Source: Rachycentron canadum | Taxonomy: Eukaryota > Chordata > Actinopteri > Carangiformes > Rachycentridae | Direction of reading: 5' to 3' | Length of the DNA stretch: 64,000 nt | NCBI GenBank assembly: GCA_038496675.1 | Contig: CM076659.1 | Location: forward strand, 15,267,715 to 15,331,714 | Part shown: positions 40,901 through 53,663 of the stretch, in pieces | Layout: each line of letters starts with the position of its first letter | Numbering within the stretch: the stretch's first letter is position 1 | The notes under the pieces: generated by a model | What the model was told of the DNA's origin: nothing | Database searches by the model: none | Seen by the model: only the letters and a program-made list of their open reading frames with translations | Position numbers and translations under genes: made by a program

Positions 40901-43900
40901 GCAGGAGATCATAGTTGCTATGAAGGCCATCCAGTGAACAAGAAACTCAATCACAAGACATTCAAAGTTCGATGAACCAATGGATCTTATTGTCACATCA
41001 AAACGATGCAATTTTTCTTCATGTGGTGTACGACGATGTGCTGACAAAAGAGGAGCTTCTTATAATGTTCCCTTGAATGGTAAAATGTGAAGCAAGGACA
41101 TTTAAAATGCTTTCAAAATTCAGTTCCTGCAGACCAGCTAGTCCCAGCTCACACCACCTCGGGTTGTCCTGCCTGCAGCCAGGTCCCATGGGTGGACCGC
41201 AGCTGGTGAAAGCGGCTCTTGCTCTGCTGTGGTACACGTTCCCTTAAGTCAAATTCACAGAGTCTGTGACTGCTGTTGCCAGTTGCAATTTGAGTCCATT
41301 AATAGTGGACTCAGTGAGCTTGACAATTAGCAGCTAATACACTTGTATTCAGCTACTTGAACTTGTATTAAATATATAGCACCTTCTAAAGGCTAATCTG
41401 TTGATTCATCTTGAAAGTAGATCATGTGCCAAAGTAAGATCGGCAAGGATTAAAGTTTGTCAGATCGCCTACCACTAGGTGAAGCTGGCCACACTGAACT
41501 CTTTTCACACTGCAATGTGAGGTAGCTAGGGGAAGGTTTTGGCAAAGATTAAGGGATCTTAAAGATTAAGTAAGTCCTCATAGCTCTGGATGATCCAATA
41601 TGGCTTTTACATTTGTCTTTCTTAACAAATGTAAAACTGAGGGAAAAGAGAACAGCATGATAAGATTATCAGTGAGATCAAGAGTAAATCAAAAAAAAAA
41701 AAAAAGACCTTGAGATTCCAGCTCAAGTGCTATGTCCCGAATCATCAAGCACACCAGTAGTGTCGTCCTCATTGTCTCTGTAAATTGAGGTATGCTTGAG
41801 ATATTTGCATTCTTAGCAGTTTTATGGAAAACTGCTAATGTGTTCTTGATCTTACTGGGTCTTTCCCTTATCATTTCATTAATTTATCCCATTTATCCCA
41901 ATGATAAATGGACTTACTCAACAGGTATTTTATATGTATATATTCTGTATTAGTCTTTCTCTCCCTTCCTCTCTAGGTATTGTGGAAGCCGTTATTTTGA
42001 AGAGTCCTGACTCCATATACAGTGAGAGAAGCAGATAGAGGTAGGGAGGGTGTTAGATAGGGCTAAGTGGCCTTTTGTTGCCCCCAGGGTGTGCTCCGTT
42101 GACGTCCATGGGTGCTCTTTGTCCAGAGCTTTCACTGTGATTATAGCGTTTGAGTTGACAATTCACTTAAAATCCCTTTTCTTTCTCTCTCTCTCTCTCT
42201 CTCCCTTCTACTCTGTCTCTCACCCCCACAAGACCCACTCATCCCTTTGCCCTCTATTCCCTCCTCTCTCACACACACTTGCAGGGTGTATTACCTGTTC
42301 TTGTAATGCAGTTAAGCTCAGCTAGAAGCCTTTCCTCGTAATACCACATAATTCCCCATGTGGCCGCCAAGGTAAATGCAGTGAGAGAAAGAGAGAGACT
42401 GGTGACCAGTGATGGTGGTGTGGTGAGATAGGGAACTAGTGCAGAAAGATAGTGGGGAGATGAGTGAGGAGGTGTGGGAAAGGTATCCATCCACGCTGCT
42501 GCTGCTTGGTGGGTCCTAGTCATCGACCCAGTGTGATAATGGCTTTGATTGCAGAAGAGCAGCTTGCCTCTGCCCGAGAGTCTCATGTAAAATATGGGAC
42601 ATTTCGCAAAGGCAATAAATACATGAGGTTGGTGGAGGCAGGAGGTGAAGAGTGAGGGAGGCTCCCCTTGGATCCTGTAATGCTGCATTCTTGACTAGAA
42701 AAGTATGACTATTCAACCTCCCACTGGGAAAATGCAGTTCAATGCCACTTAATGTCAGTGTTTCCAACTAGCAGATTGAGGTAGGCTTCAGAAACCTGCC
42801 TGATTTCACTGACAGGCAGTCAAGTTACATCATCACTGATACACAAAAGTGTGATTTCAAACTGTAAAGTTATTTAAATGCATTGTTGAGTCGAGTTTAC
42901 TGCAAAACGTGTGCGATGTCATCTGGTAGTCACTCTTAGCTCATTTAGTAAGCAAATTAATGTTTAACACCTTAAAAGCATCTGTTCTCCTTCCTTTTAC
43001 TGAGGTGTTTATTGACAGAAAATTAATTGGAAACTATATCAATGTTTGATTATGAACGAAGTCATAAAATTCCCAGAACTACTAGTTTCTATATTTTATA
43101 ATAATTCATTAAATTGTAATGTGCATAATTTACTATGTTCTGATGTTTTATAGACCAAATGATTAATTGAGAATTAATGGATGATATAAAAAATGTAGTC
43201 CTTGCCTTGAATGTACAATTTTGATCTCTGCATTGTCCACGTTGCCCTGTGTTTCTAATAAAATCTACACAGTACAAAAGGCAGAAAGACTTACAAAAAT
43301 TTGTGATGATTTGTTCACACCAGCCACAATGCCTGTTTACATGTTGCTGTTCCAACCCATGAGTCACACTCAGTGGTCATTACAACATTATTAAATGCTC
43401 ATGGATTAAACTTCTCTCATTTTCAACTCTGCTTTCATTTTGATGTCAAATATACACCTGTAAAGTTCTGTGAATGTATCATGTGCAGTTGCAACACTGT
43501 TGATGTCGTCGACATTAAGCACATGCCAAGGTACTCTAATCCACTTCTGTTTCCTGCTGTTGTAGTTGTCTCTTGGACTGTTTACCACGATGATACACAC
43601 ACACTCATAATGTATAAACAGTACCAGGCCCACTGTTGTGGTTGTTAATCATTTTGCAAATGAAATATTATTTCTTCTGTCATCTCTCTCTTTTGCTGTC
43701 CACTCTTTCTCCCTGATCTTTTAGCTAGTAGGCAGCCAGAGATGGCCAAAGACAGGGCAGATGAGAGGAGGGGATAAAAGAAAAAGAAGCAGGGTAGAGG
43801 AGAAAATTACAAAGTGACAGAAAAGGAAAGAAGGGGAAAAGGAATAGGGAGAGGGAGGAAAAGGAGGAGGAGGGGTTGACATTGCTCCTGGGTTAGTACT

Positions 43901-46229
43901 CCAAAACGGAGTGCTAAAATCATTTCAGCTCAGATAAAGCTCTGGCCACTGCCAGGCTGCCCCAGGATATCTGCCCTGCTCATCTGCCTCTCCAATGAAA
44001 TGCTTGCACACAGGGAGCCTTCAGGCAGTCTGCCACACACACACATGTGGATGCTCTCGCACACACAGATGCAAATATACACACAGACACCAACTCAGTC
44101 GGAAATGCACACGGGCACTGCTGTATCACGTGCACACGCCCGCTGGCCTCTCATAGCGCATTTGTCGCAGTGCAGTTTATGTCAGTTGAGAGAGAGAGAG
44201 AGCGACATTGAGCCCTGGGGATTTCCTTCCTCTTTTGAACCTCCCAAATTAACACCCTGCCTCCTCCTCCCAATCACCACTGCCTACACCTGTTTGAATC
44301 ATGTGTACTTTTAGCTCACAAATTCACCCCGATCACCCCATTAACCTTCTCCCTACACTGCTCTCACCTTCTCATAAACTGCTTTCACCCTTCCCTTACC
44401 GCTGGTCTTTGCTCAAAGGTTCAGCCTCATCTTTTTGTGTCTGAGTCTGAAAGCATTTCAGTTTACTTTCTGTCAAGTCGTGTATAAAGGTACTGTGGCT
44501 TGTTATCCTTGTTATCTTAAGGTCCAAATTCACCATTGGGACAAAATTCAGATCAAAACGTCAACAGAATCTTTTTATTATCTCTGTAGTGAGTTGCGGG
44601 GGCTTATTGAGGTGATTCAGCTGACAATCTATTAAATCTGTTAATCTAATTTATTATTATTTTGACCATTTTTTGCCAACATGCAGAAAGTCATTGCATC
44701 CAATAGTTGAATTATTTCCAATTCTGCAGTTATTAAAATAGCATTGAGAAAAAAATTCCAAATATCATTGATCTTTTACATGGATTAAAAATGATTACAA
44801 CAATTGCTTACAACTTCTTGCAATTTTGTGAAAGAAGGCAAAATGTAACACAATGACAAAATGGTCAAAAGCACATGTGGGCTCACAAGCCATCAGCACT
44901 GCAGTGTCAGGAAAGCAGCTGCTCAACTGCACATGCAAGCTACCAAATATGTCCTCAGGAAATTTAATTCGGCCAGTTCGATGTTGGTTGGAGCAGAAAC
45001 CTAAGTGGCCAATCGCAGGCTGGAAGGACCCTACAGGCAGCCAATGATTCAAGTGGATCAACACACACAAGCATTATGAAAGCTGTCTCTAAAATTAATC
45101 AGTAATATTTGTCACAAGTGATCAATCGTTTAAATTTTTTCAAACAAAAATGCCATACATCCACTATTTCCTTCCCTCTTAAGGAATAACCTTGGGCTCT
45201 ATAAAATTTTTCTTTTTAACAATTTTCTGAGATTTTATAAACTAAACAATTAATCGTTAAATAAAAAATTGATTGCCTGATTAATCCATAATTTAAATGT
45301 CCATTAGTTGTAGTCTTAAATGTTTCTCCTCTTGTTTATATTGACTTCAAAGTGTACTTAAGCAAGGCACATAATCCAGGCATTTCCCAGCAGCCACTGG
45401 ACAACACAGCAGTGTTTGGATGTCTTCAATGTATTGCTACAGGTTATGGTCAGTTTACACATTTAAACACATTCCGCAGTCATTTTGGCAAGCTGCCCCT
45501 CAGTAGCTCTGTCTTCACATCCAAAACAGATCTGCCCCCTCTTGTTTACCCCTACCTCCCCTATGCTCCCTATAACCCCCTCCCCACCCACCCATCTCCT
45601 TCTCCTCTCTTCTTCCCTCAGCACCTCTTCACTGAGATAGAAAATCTGGGTCTCATGTTTAAGGCATCAGAGCAGTTGTTGGGCAGACTCCTGCTCCTGG
45701 ATGCTCCAGTAGTGGATGTGATTTCTGACTCCTTCCTTTCTTACCCCTCCTCCCCATCTCTGTCACACTCCCTGAATCTATCCCTTTCTCTCCCTGTCAG
45801 TTGCCTCCCTCTTTGAATTTTGATAACTTTGTGGTATACAACTCATAATTGTTTCCAACACAACACAAATGGATGCGGGCATGTTCTCACATATAAAACA
45901 GTACTGACTGTTCAGATTGCCACACATAATAGAAACATTAACCAATGAGACTCTAGGTGAATAAAACTATCCCCTATCAAGGACAAAGAAGAAGCTGTGT
46001 GAAAGCTTTCGTGTCTTCATCAGCAGATGGTGTTTTCTCATTTGTCATTAATCTTTTAATTTTTTTGTGATTTTATCAGTTCACCTCATCATCATGTGTG
46101 TCATCTCTACAATATTAAATAAAATAAAAAACTAGGCTAAAACAACAATTGAAAAAAAAAACAATAAATACTATTAATAGGATCCCTTCAGTAATTCAAA
46201 TAATAATGACTACCAGTGTCACTACCAGT

Positions 46230-46990
46230 GTCAGTGGCAGAGCAGCATCCGTGGTCTCCAGTGTCTCATGTATTCACAGTCTTTATTCTGCCCCTTGCTA
46301 TTCTGTCTTGCTTTAGTAGTGTTATGGCAGCATGCCCTGCTTTTGTGTATCAGATAATATTCCCTGAGTGAAAGAGTAGTTAAAAGATGCCATCACCTCA
46401 ACAGGAATGCCACTGATCCCAGGTGAGCTACCACAGGGTAAGGAGTGGATGGCATCCATTAACTCCCCCTTTAGAATTTCACCTCACAATATAAGTGTTG
46501 ATGTAATGAAAATATACAATCTGATTATTTATTAAAAATATTTTTTGTATCAGCTAGCTCCCTCTTAGGAGAAAATAAAGCTTTGAAATAATCATTCTCT
46601 GCACATAATATTTTCTGTTGAGATGTTAGTATAACACTGTTTGGTGGTTCATAATGTTTTCTTGGCAGAATTACTTTGATTTAATCTTAAGAAATGAGCA
46701 GTGCATTTCATGCGTTTCCATGCAAGTGGCTCAAGATCTATTGATAATAACGTTTACACGATGAAAGTATAAATTCTCCAGCCCCAGTTGTTTACTTTTT
46801 ATTAAATAAGTTGCATCTATGGAAAGCAATTTCATTTTGTCCAGCCTTATTTTCAGTTTATTTATCTAATCCATTAAATTCATATTCTTCATCAAAAAAA
46901 TGATTTTTTTTCCCCATAAGCCCATCTTAATGGTGTGTCCTCTAAATGCACATTTAAAGGACTCCCAGACATTTTTGGAGCACTTTAAAG
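46230..46990 (-). pseudogene. Relic L1/Tx1-type LINE ORF2 (reverse transcriptase) fragment
   Basis: On the minus strand, decayed peptide pieces appear in the order expected of L1-type ORF2. A WESFKCAFRGH-like piece (about 46935-46972) corresponds to the linker segment before the RT domain. An ENDYFKALFS-like piece follows. SLPCGSSPGISGIPVEV (about 46387-46466) is the early RT motif usually written as GKSPGIDGIPVE. GILSDTQKQGML (about 46329-46377) and a YMRHWRP-like piece (about 46253-46284) follow, matching the usual NWRPIS block. Several frameshifts and stops separate the pieces, so it is inactive. The ends are approximate. Confidence 0.72.
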
Positions 46991-49900
46991 ACTTTTAGGT
47001 CATGTTGGCTGAAGAGCTTAGATGATTAGTCAATCTATCGATTAGTTTATTAGCATAAAAACAATGATCAACTATTTTGATATCATGTTGGTCAGACAAA
47101 AAAGTTCTTTAGATATAATTGCAATGAAATATAAAAAAAATATATAACTATTGCAAGGAAGATACATAACAAAAAAACAATTCAAAGGAAACTGTGCAAA
47201 CATTAGCAACATCTCTCTCTTGTGATTGTCAATACCACCCCCACAGGACCTCTCAGCAGCCTGTTTTAAACTTGAATCAGGTGAATCTGTGACTTTGTAT
47301 CGCTAGAGTTTGCCTTCACAACAGCCAATACAATGTTAGGTGTATAGCATAGTCAGTTTAATTATGTCATGTAATTAATTAATTTGACTGTTCGTCATTT
47401 AATTGTAAGTAATTGCTCAATTTCTCTTCCGTATTTTATCTGATATGCCCTAACACAATAAAGTCATTTTAACTACATCCTTTGCTCTGTGCAAGTATAC
47501 TTGAAATAAGCCCAGTTGCTTCCTGTTATTTTCTAAAAATAAACAACAATGTTATAAAAATGCCAATGGATGGGTCTTTAAAAGTTTTTTTTAAAAAGTG
47601 GTACAAATTTAGCTGTGGATGGGGAAACCACAGCTCTGCCCCCTTAGTTTTTAGTCTGGGCTGTTTGGCATTTAAGAGCAGTTGGTCAGACAATCTGAAT
47701 GATCTAGGTGGAGAGTACACTCTTGTTTTTATAGCCACCACCTTTCATATTGAAAGTGAGTTAGGATTTTGTTAGATATAATGTCATTCGAGCTCAAATT
47801 GCATTTATCTAACAAGGTAATAGAATAATGAACACAAGGTGCAGAAACTAACTTGAAACCCAACATAATTCGGTTGAAATTATTCTATTGTTGTTTTCTC
47901 AGCCAGCAGGGGGTCACAGACGCTTTCAGGCAACACCAGACCAGCCGACACAGCTTCAGCTATTGGTGTGCTCTCTACTTCCACAGTCTAATTTATTTGG
48001 AGTTGGGGCTCATTTCAAAAGTGGGATTTTTCTAAAGCAAAGTCTTCCCAGGGCACCAATTTTAGTTGAAACAGCTGGTGTTTTTGATGTCAAATAGGGT
48101 GACATGTATTAAAATGACTAGGTGGTTAAAATTTCTGTTACCTATCATCAGACCTTACAGTAACAGGGCACTGGCAGTTAAACCAAAAAAAAGGGAACAG
48201 TTTTCAGTCAGATATTCTTTTAATTTCAAATTGAAAATAGCACAGACAATTCATATTGGTTCACATTCAGAGAGAACACCGCAGGGCGAAGGCAGGGAGG
48301 GGCGCAGTGGCAGCTGTCATGTTTTCTTATATTGCTTTATTCTTTTTCCATGATCCAAGAAACAAGAACCTCTCATCAGTAATTTTAATCTCAACTGTCC
48401 TATTCATCTCCTCCCTGCACCCTTTTCTCATTTTCTACCTTCTCTCCTCCTCCCCTATCTCCCTCCCTTTGCTGACTCGTCTCTCCTGCCCCCTTCACCC
48501 TCTCCTGCCCCCTTTACCCTTCTCTCCTCTTTTTTACCCACATTATCCCACCTCTTCTCCCTTCTGTTCCTTCATCACTCTCTATCTTACTCTTCACCAG
48601 TTTTCTCCATTCACTTTCTCCTTCTCCTGCCCTAATTGTTTATGTACATTAACATTCAAGAAACTAGAGACTAGCTTGGTGCAGGTGACACCCTGTAATT
48701 TGACATCCTTGCCTTTCTCCAAGGAATGAGAGAGATGCAATCTGTGGCAATCTACATTGTGTGCGTATGTGTGTGTGCAGCATAATCTGGGGTTGTCACA
48801 TGGCCCCATGCCACTCTCCGTATGCTAATCAATGAACGAAGCTCTGCAAAGCTCTCGTCTGCCAGCTAAACCCCACACCTCAGTGCTGATATGTCTATTA
48901 GCCACATGTCAAACTCCCTCTTTGTTTCTGCCTTCCCCTGTCTCTCCCCACAGCTCATTGCCTCCTCAGTTCTTCCTCTCTGCAATTCTGTGCTGCTGTA
49001 TCTCTGTCACTCCCTCTCTTATTTCTTTTTCCACACTTTATTTGATTCCCCTCCTGTAACCCTCACTTCCACTGAAAACTGGCTCTGTACTGACAGTGGT
49101 TGTGCACCAGATGTAATTTCATCAAGTGCACCCTCTGCCTCCGTTCACTGTCAATGAGAAGTGCAGGACATGATGATGATGATGATGGGATTGGTAGTGA
49201 CTGAAGCCAATTCATGATTTAAAAAGTTGATAAACACTGACATCATGTAAACTGGAACATTAGTAACAACTTTAGAACCTTTTTTTTTTTTTTTGACCTT
49301 AAAGAATGTCATCCATTTTTATTGGTTGGTTTATACTGGTTGGTATTATGTAGCTTGACCAATACTGATTGGACATAGAGTAAAAATATTTCTAAATGAT
49401 CTGAGATCTGTTTGCATTTCTGTATTGCAATTTCACCTACAGGCAGCCAGAGCCACAGATACTGACAGTCACTCGGGCCATAGGCAATATGATATGATGT
49501 GGCTTGTTTTGGTTCTTACATATTGAACAAATACTAATAAAATATGAAAATGCAAATCTTATAAATTATTTCAATCCCATCAAAGAAATATTTGGAAAGA
49601 AATATATTCACATGGACTCTCCATGTGTGATTTAATTTGTACATACAGTAATAAAATTAAGCAAAACACTGTACCTACACCCAACTGATTTCAAACAAAC
49701 ACAGTGCTCAAGAAGAAGAGCAGAAGAACAGTGGCAAGTAGTTGTTCTACATAGCATTGCTCTGCTTTGATGATATGACTGATACTGCAGTGGTGTCCCC
49801 TGCAACCCTCTAACCACCACCTGATGGTTTTCAGGAAGAGTCTGTCGTGTAGGCTGACATGCTGAGAGGAGAGATAAAATGTAATGTTGCGCATTTGTCT

Positions 49901-51489
49901 TAATACTTGTGTAAGCATTCAGACAGACAGACAGGCAGATAGACAAGCTGAGAACCAGTAAGACAAGAAGGCAAGCAGACCGTTATGGGGGCAGTTAGAC
50001 AGGCAGTCATCCCTGGCATTTTGCAGCAGATAAGTAAGCTATCAAAGGAGGGGGATAAATAGCAGAGTAAAGATTGGTCCCGGCCCCCTCAGAGAGGAGC
50101 GGGGGGCCACAATGCAGGCGTGGTGGGCAGATAGCCCCCTGCTCTCATTATACTCTGCCTAATCCAAAACGATGTTTACTCAGGGAGAGAGAGAGGGAGA
50201 GAGAGAGAAGGGCCACGCTTATCGAAGTCTCGCACGGTCCTCTGAGCGTGTGTGCAAGTGCGTGTTTGTGTGTGTGTGAGTGAATATGTGTTAAAATGAG
50301 CCTATTCCAATGGAAAAGGGGATCAGGAGTGTCTCCAAGGCAGACTCTGTTGGCTAGAATGTCGATGTTTATCACACACTGCCGGGCTCTTCTGGTGAAA
50401 GGCGAATAGGCTATCTAAACTGCCTATTCACAGCACGTGTATTTACCACACCAGTAAGGCAGAATGATCATTTTGTAATTGCTATTATTATTAACGTACT
50501 GCCATTAATAGTTCAAGCTTTTATAAAGCTTGACCTTATTAGGTGCTAAATGTCCTTAAAGGCTACAAATCATTTTGTTTTGGTGTTTTTGATTTTTGGA
50601 AAAAGTAGGAAATGACATCTGTGATGTTTGTTCCCTATTTCCTTTATCCCTGTTGACTTGTGTTTGTAGTGCAGCTTTTTTTCACTAGACATCTAATTAA
50701 TGGACTGAATAATAGCTCCTAAAAGGCTGAAATACCTTCCTATCACATGTTTTTTTTTTTTTCTTTTTTGCTGAATGGCATTCACATTTTTGTTGCAGAT
50801 CACACTTTTCTTTTTGTTTCTAGGATTTATTTTATTACTCAAGATGGATTATTGGATATAGATCTTAGACTTATAAAGACTTCAGTAATAATATCTGTTA
50901 GTCTATTGAGTAAGGGTATCAAAAGAAGAAATCAAATACTTGATTAAATATGCTGTACTGTGAAACCTTTGACAAGCTAATCTTTAATTTGTACAAATCC
51001 TGTCTGACATTCTAATGAGCGATTCTACAGTGATACTATACTGTAAATAAAGGTGAGTCCTCAGAGTAAATAATTCATTTTGAAGTTAAAACAAAAAACT
51101 AATTTGACTCTTGTATGAGGAACCATTTAAACATACTTCTAAAGAGTTTTGAAGTATGTTTATATGACAATTTACATTAAAATGTTAGTCGCAGAATGTG
51201 CAGCAGTTTGGAAAACAGACTTTTTCTGTTGTGTATTATTCAAAATTGAAGCATATTCCAAACTGTAGACGTGTTACCTCATGTAACATACTGTATTTTT
51301 GAAAGAGTTTTGTGACAGCAATCTGTTTGTCAGTTTGAAAGCTCCTTGTTGTTGTATAACAGTAGATGCAGCAACCAGCTCTTTCATGCCTCACTGCGGT
51401 ACCATGTGCACACACATGTGCATACCCATACTCACAAATGCACACACTTTTACCTCTCTTTACAATCTTCTTCAATCTGCCTCTGCCTT

Positions 51490-51492
<3 letters not shown>

Positions 51493-51539
<47 letters not shown>
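51493..51539 (+). repeat. (AC)n microsatellite
   Basis: Uninterrupted AC run. A complementary (GT)15 run lies at 51871-51900. Confidence 0.97.
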
Positions 51540-51541
<2 letters not shown>

Positions 51542-51868
51542 CTCTGTGGTCTTGTGAACTGTGTGCACACTGTCTAGGCTGGTCGGGGTAATCCTGGCCT
51601 CCACTAAAGTAGCCGTGTGAGAGGACAGATTGCCAGTTGATCATGGCCAGCCGAGAGCCTTATCCCTTATTGGATCGGCCATGGAGGAGGCTTAGGAATT
51701 ATCTGAGGCCTCGCTTAATGTGGAGACGGATCACCGCCAGAGAGCCACGGAGCCTGAAGACACGCTGGGCCTGAGGGGAAAGGAGACTGTGTGTGTCTCT
51801 GTGTGTGTATGTGAACAAAACCAACAGAGAGGTGTGTTTGTGTGTATCAGTATGTAATAGTGATAGAG

Positions 51869-51870
<2 letters not shown>

Positions 51871-51900
<30 letters not shown>
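51871..51900 (+). repeat. (GT)15 microsatellite
   Basis: Uninterrupted GT run after further GT-rich sequence (51790-51850). Confidence 0.96.
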
Positions 51901-51901
<1 letters not shown>

Positions 51902-52304
51902 TGCACGCACAAAGCAACATCACGGCCCACTTAACCCCATCTTGACACCTCTCTCACTCCCCTTCTGTGCTTAGTCTATTTTTTTGCCATCCATTCCCGT
52001 CCTCCATCCTCCCTCCCTCCCATTCCTCTTCTTTCTTGTCACTCCTCTCTCTGCTTTTCTACCCAATCATTCTTCAGCCCATCTTATGTTCTTTCATTTT
52101 GCTTTTACTTCCAACTGACTTTGTTCCTCCTTCTTTCTCTATCAACTCCCCCTACTCTTGCACCATATATCTTCCTCCTCGCTGCTCTTTGCTCAGATCA
52201 TCTCCCTCCTCCTTGTCACTTTCCTTCTCATCTTCTGTCTCTTCTCACCCTATCCACCTCAGCCTGGAAACACCTTCATAGACTCATACAGTAGCATTCT
52301 GCCC

Positions 52305-52804
52305 NNNNNNNNNNNNNNNNNNNNNNNNNNNNNNNNNNNNNNNNNNNNNNNNNNNNNNNNNNNNNNNNNNNNNNNNNNNNNNNNNNNNNNNNNNNNNNNN
52401 NNNNNNNNNNNNNNNNNNNNNNNNNNNNNNNNNNNNNNNNNNNNNNNNNNNNNNNNNNNNNNNNNNNNNNNNNNNNNNNNNNNNNNNNNNNNNNNNNNNN
52501 NNNNNNNNNNNNNNNNNNNNNNNNNNNNNNNNNNNNNNNNNNNNNNNNNNNNNNNNNNNNNNNNNNNNNNNNNNNNNNNNNNNNNNNNNNNNNNNNNNNN
52601 NNNNNNNNNNNNNNNNNNNNNNNNNNNNNNNNNNNNNNNNNNNNNNNNNNNNNNNNNNNNNNNNNNNNNNNNNNNNNNNNNNNNNNNNNNNNNNNNNNNN
52701 NNNNNNNNNNNNNNNNNNNNNNNNNNNNNNNNNNNNNNNNNNNNNNNNNNNNNNNNNNNNNNNNNNNNNNNNNNNNNNNNNNNNNNNNNNNNNNNNNNNN
52801 NNNN
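52305..52804. other. Assembly gap, 500 N
   Basis: Exactly 500 N, bordered on the left by unique sequence after a pyrimidine-rich tract and on the right by the minisatellite at 52805-53470. More minisatellite copies, or a missing exon, could lie inside. Confidence 0.99.
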
Positions 52805-53470
52805 GCAGTCATTAAGGATAATTAGAACTTGTTATAAGTTTTTTTTGCATTCTGGAATGTTTCAGAAGCTTTGGGGAGTTTTACACAGTGTCAACAGTCA
52901 TTAAGGGGTTTAAGAATCACTCAGGAGTGGTTTTTGAAGTTCCAGAATGTTTCACTGTCTCCTGGGAGATTTAGAATATCCCAGCAGATGCTTGGGAGTT
53001 CTTGAATCTCGTAGTAGTCAGTGGAGAGATTTAGAATGTGTTTAAAGTTGTTTTTACATTCTGGAATGTTTCAGAATCTTTGAGGAGTTTTACACAGTGT
53101 CAACAGTCATTCAGGAGTTTAAGAGTTTAAGGAGTTCCAGAATCACTCAGGAGTGGTTTCTGAAGTTCCAGAATGTTTCACTGTCTCCTAGGAAAGTTGT
53201 GTTTGCATTCTGGAATGTTTCAGAAACTTTGGGGAGTTTTACACAGTGTCAACTGGAAAGTTTAAGAAGCTTTGGGGAGTTTTACATCGTACTACCAGCC
53301 ATTAAAGAGTTCCAGAATCACCCAGAAGTGTTTTTTGAAGTCCCAGAATTTTTAATTGTCTCCTGGGAGATTTAAAATATCCCAGCAGATGCTTGGGAAT
53401 TCTAGAATCTCCTAGCAGTCAGTAGGGAGATTTAGAATGTGTTTAAATTTGTTTTTGTATTCTGGAATGT
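52805..53470 (+). repeat. Degenerate minisatellite, period about 210 bp, rich in TTCnnGAA
   Basis: Blocks starting cattctggaatgtttcag recur at about 52848, 53057, 53206 and 53458, followed by similar text (gagttttacacagtgtcaac; actcaggagtgg; gttccagaatg; gatttagaatgtg). The second unit is shortened and the third lengthened. TTCnnGAA occurs at 52850, 52940, 52999, 53059, 53135, 53166, 53208, 53310, 53400 and 53460. The array starts at the edge of gap 3 and ends about 40 bp before a coding exon. A 92-codon open frame inside it is a by-product of the repeat. Confidence 0.9.
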
Positions 53471-53506
53471 TTCGTGCAAATAACTATGTATGTGTTTCTG
53501 TTATAG

Positions 53507-53663
53507 GCTCTCTGGCCAGCAAGATCCGCAGACGAGACACCCTGAACATCAAGCTTGGGAACCGACCCAGCAAGAAAGAGCTGGAGGAGAAAAACATTCT
53601 GCCAAGGAGCTCTGAGACAGAGAGACATGAGTTGCGCCAACAGATTGGCTGCAAGCTTGTCAG
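53507..53663 (+). CDS. phactr2: phactr exon A: RPEL-2
   Basis: The acceptor is TTATAG and the donor CAG/gtacac. The exon starts with two bases (GC) that complete a codon from an unseen exon, then reads SLASKIRRRDTLNIKLGNRP and the RPEL core RPSKKEL followed by EEKNIL. It ends in phase 2 (AG of an Arg codon). The upstream intron end consists of a degenerate minisatellite. The downstream intron opens with a CA-rich run of about 50 nt. The intact RPEL core distinguishes it from PHACTR4 as remembered. Confidence 0.94.

Larger units (their letters stand above)
33910..46229. other. Non-coding
   Basis: Contains the listed repeats, a pyrimidine-rich tract at 38100-38225 and 45535-45815, a purine-rich tract at 43740-43875, and a small inverted repeat (12-bp arms) at 41605-41636. 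35925-36050 is a GC-richer, unrepetitive block. No exon was recognised on either strand. Confidence 0.5.
46991..52304. other. Non-coding, pyrimidine-rich tracts
   Basis: Contains polypyrimidine tracts at 48395-48620 and 51950-52260, a degenerate (CAGA)n run at 49918-50010, an (ATG)n run near 49168-49187, a CTCF-like motif with one mismatch at 47903-47914, and an unrepetitive GC-richer block at 51580-51780. No phactr exon was recognised here. Confidence 0.5.

Noticed and set aside
41947..42038. Possible exon after ttcctctctag reading IVEAVILKSPDSIYSERSR
   Set aside because: Good acceptor shape, but the peptide is not part of any phactr protein I know and stops at once.
45352..45816. 154-codon open frame with an acceptor-like tract before HLFTEIENLGLMFKASEQ
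   Set aside because: Mostly pyrimidine-tract translation (Pro/Ser/Leu). The less repetitive middle part matches no family I know and does not fit a phactr exon.
48256..48729. 157-codon open frame
   Set aside because: Translation of a polypyrimidine tract; no domain and no conserved motif.
53097..53375. 92-codon open frame just upstream of exon A
   Set aside because: It is a translation of the minisatellite; the repeated peptides follow the DNA repeat.
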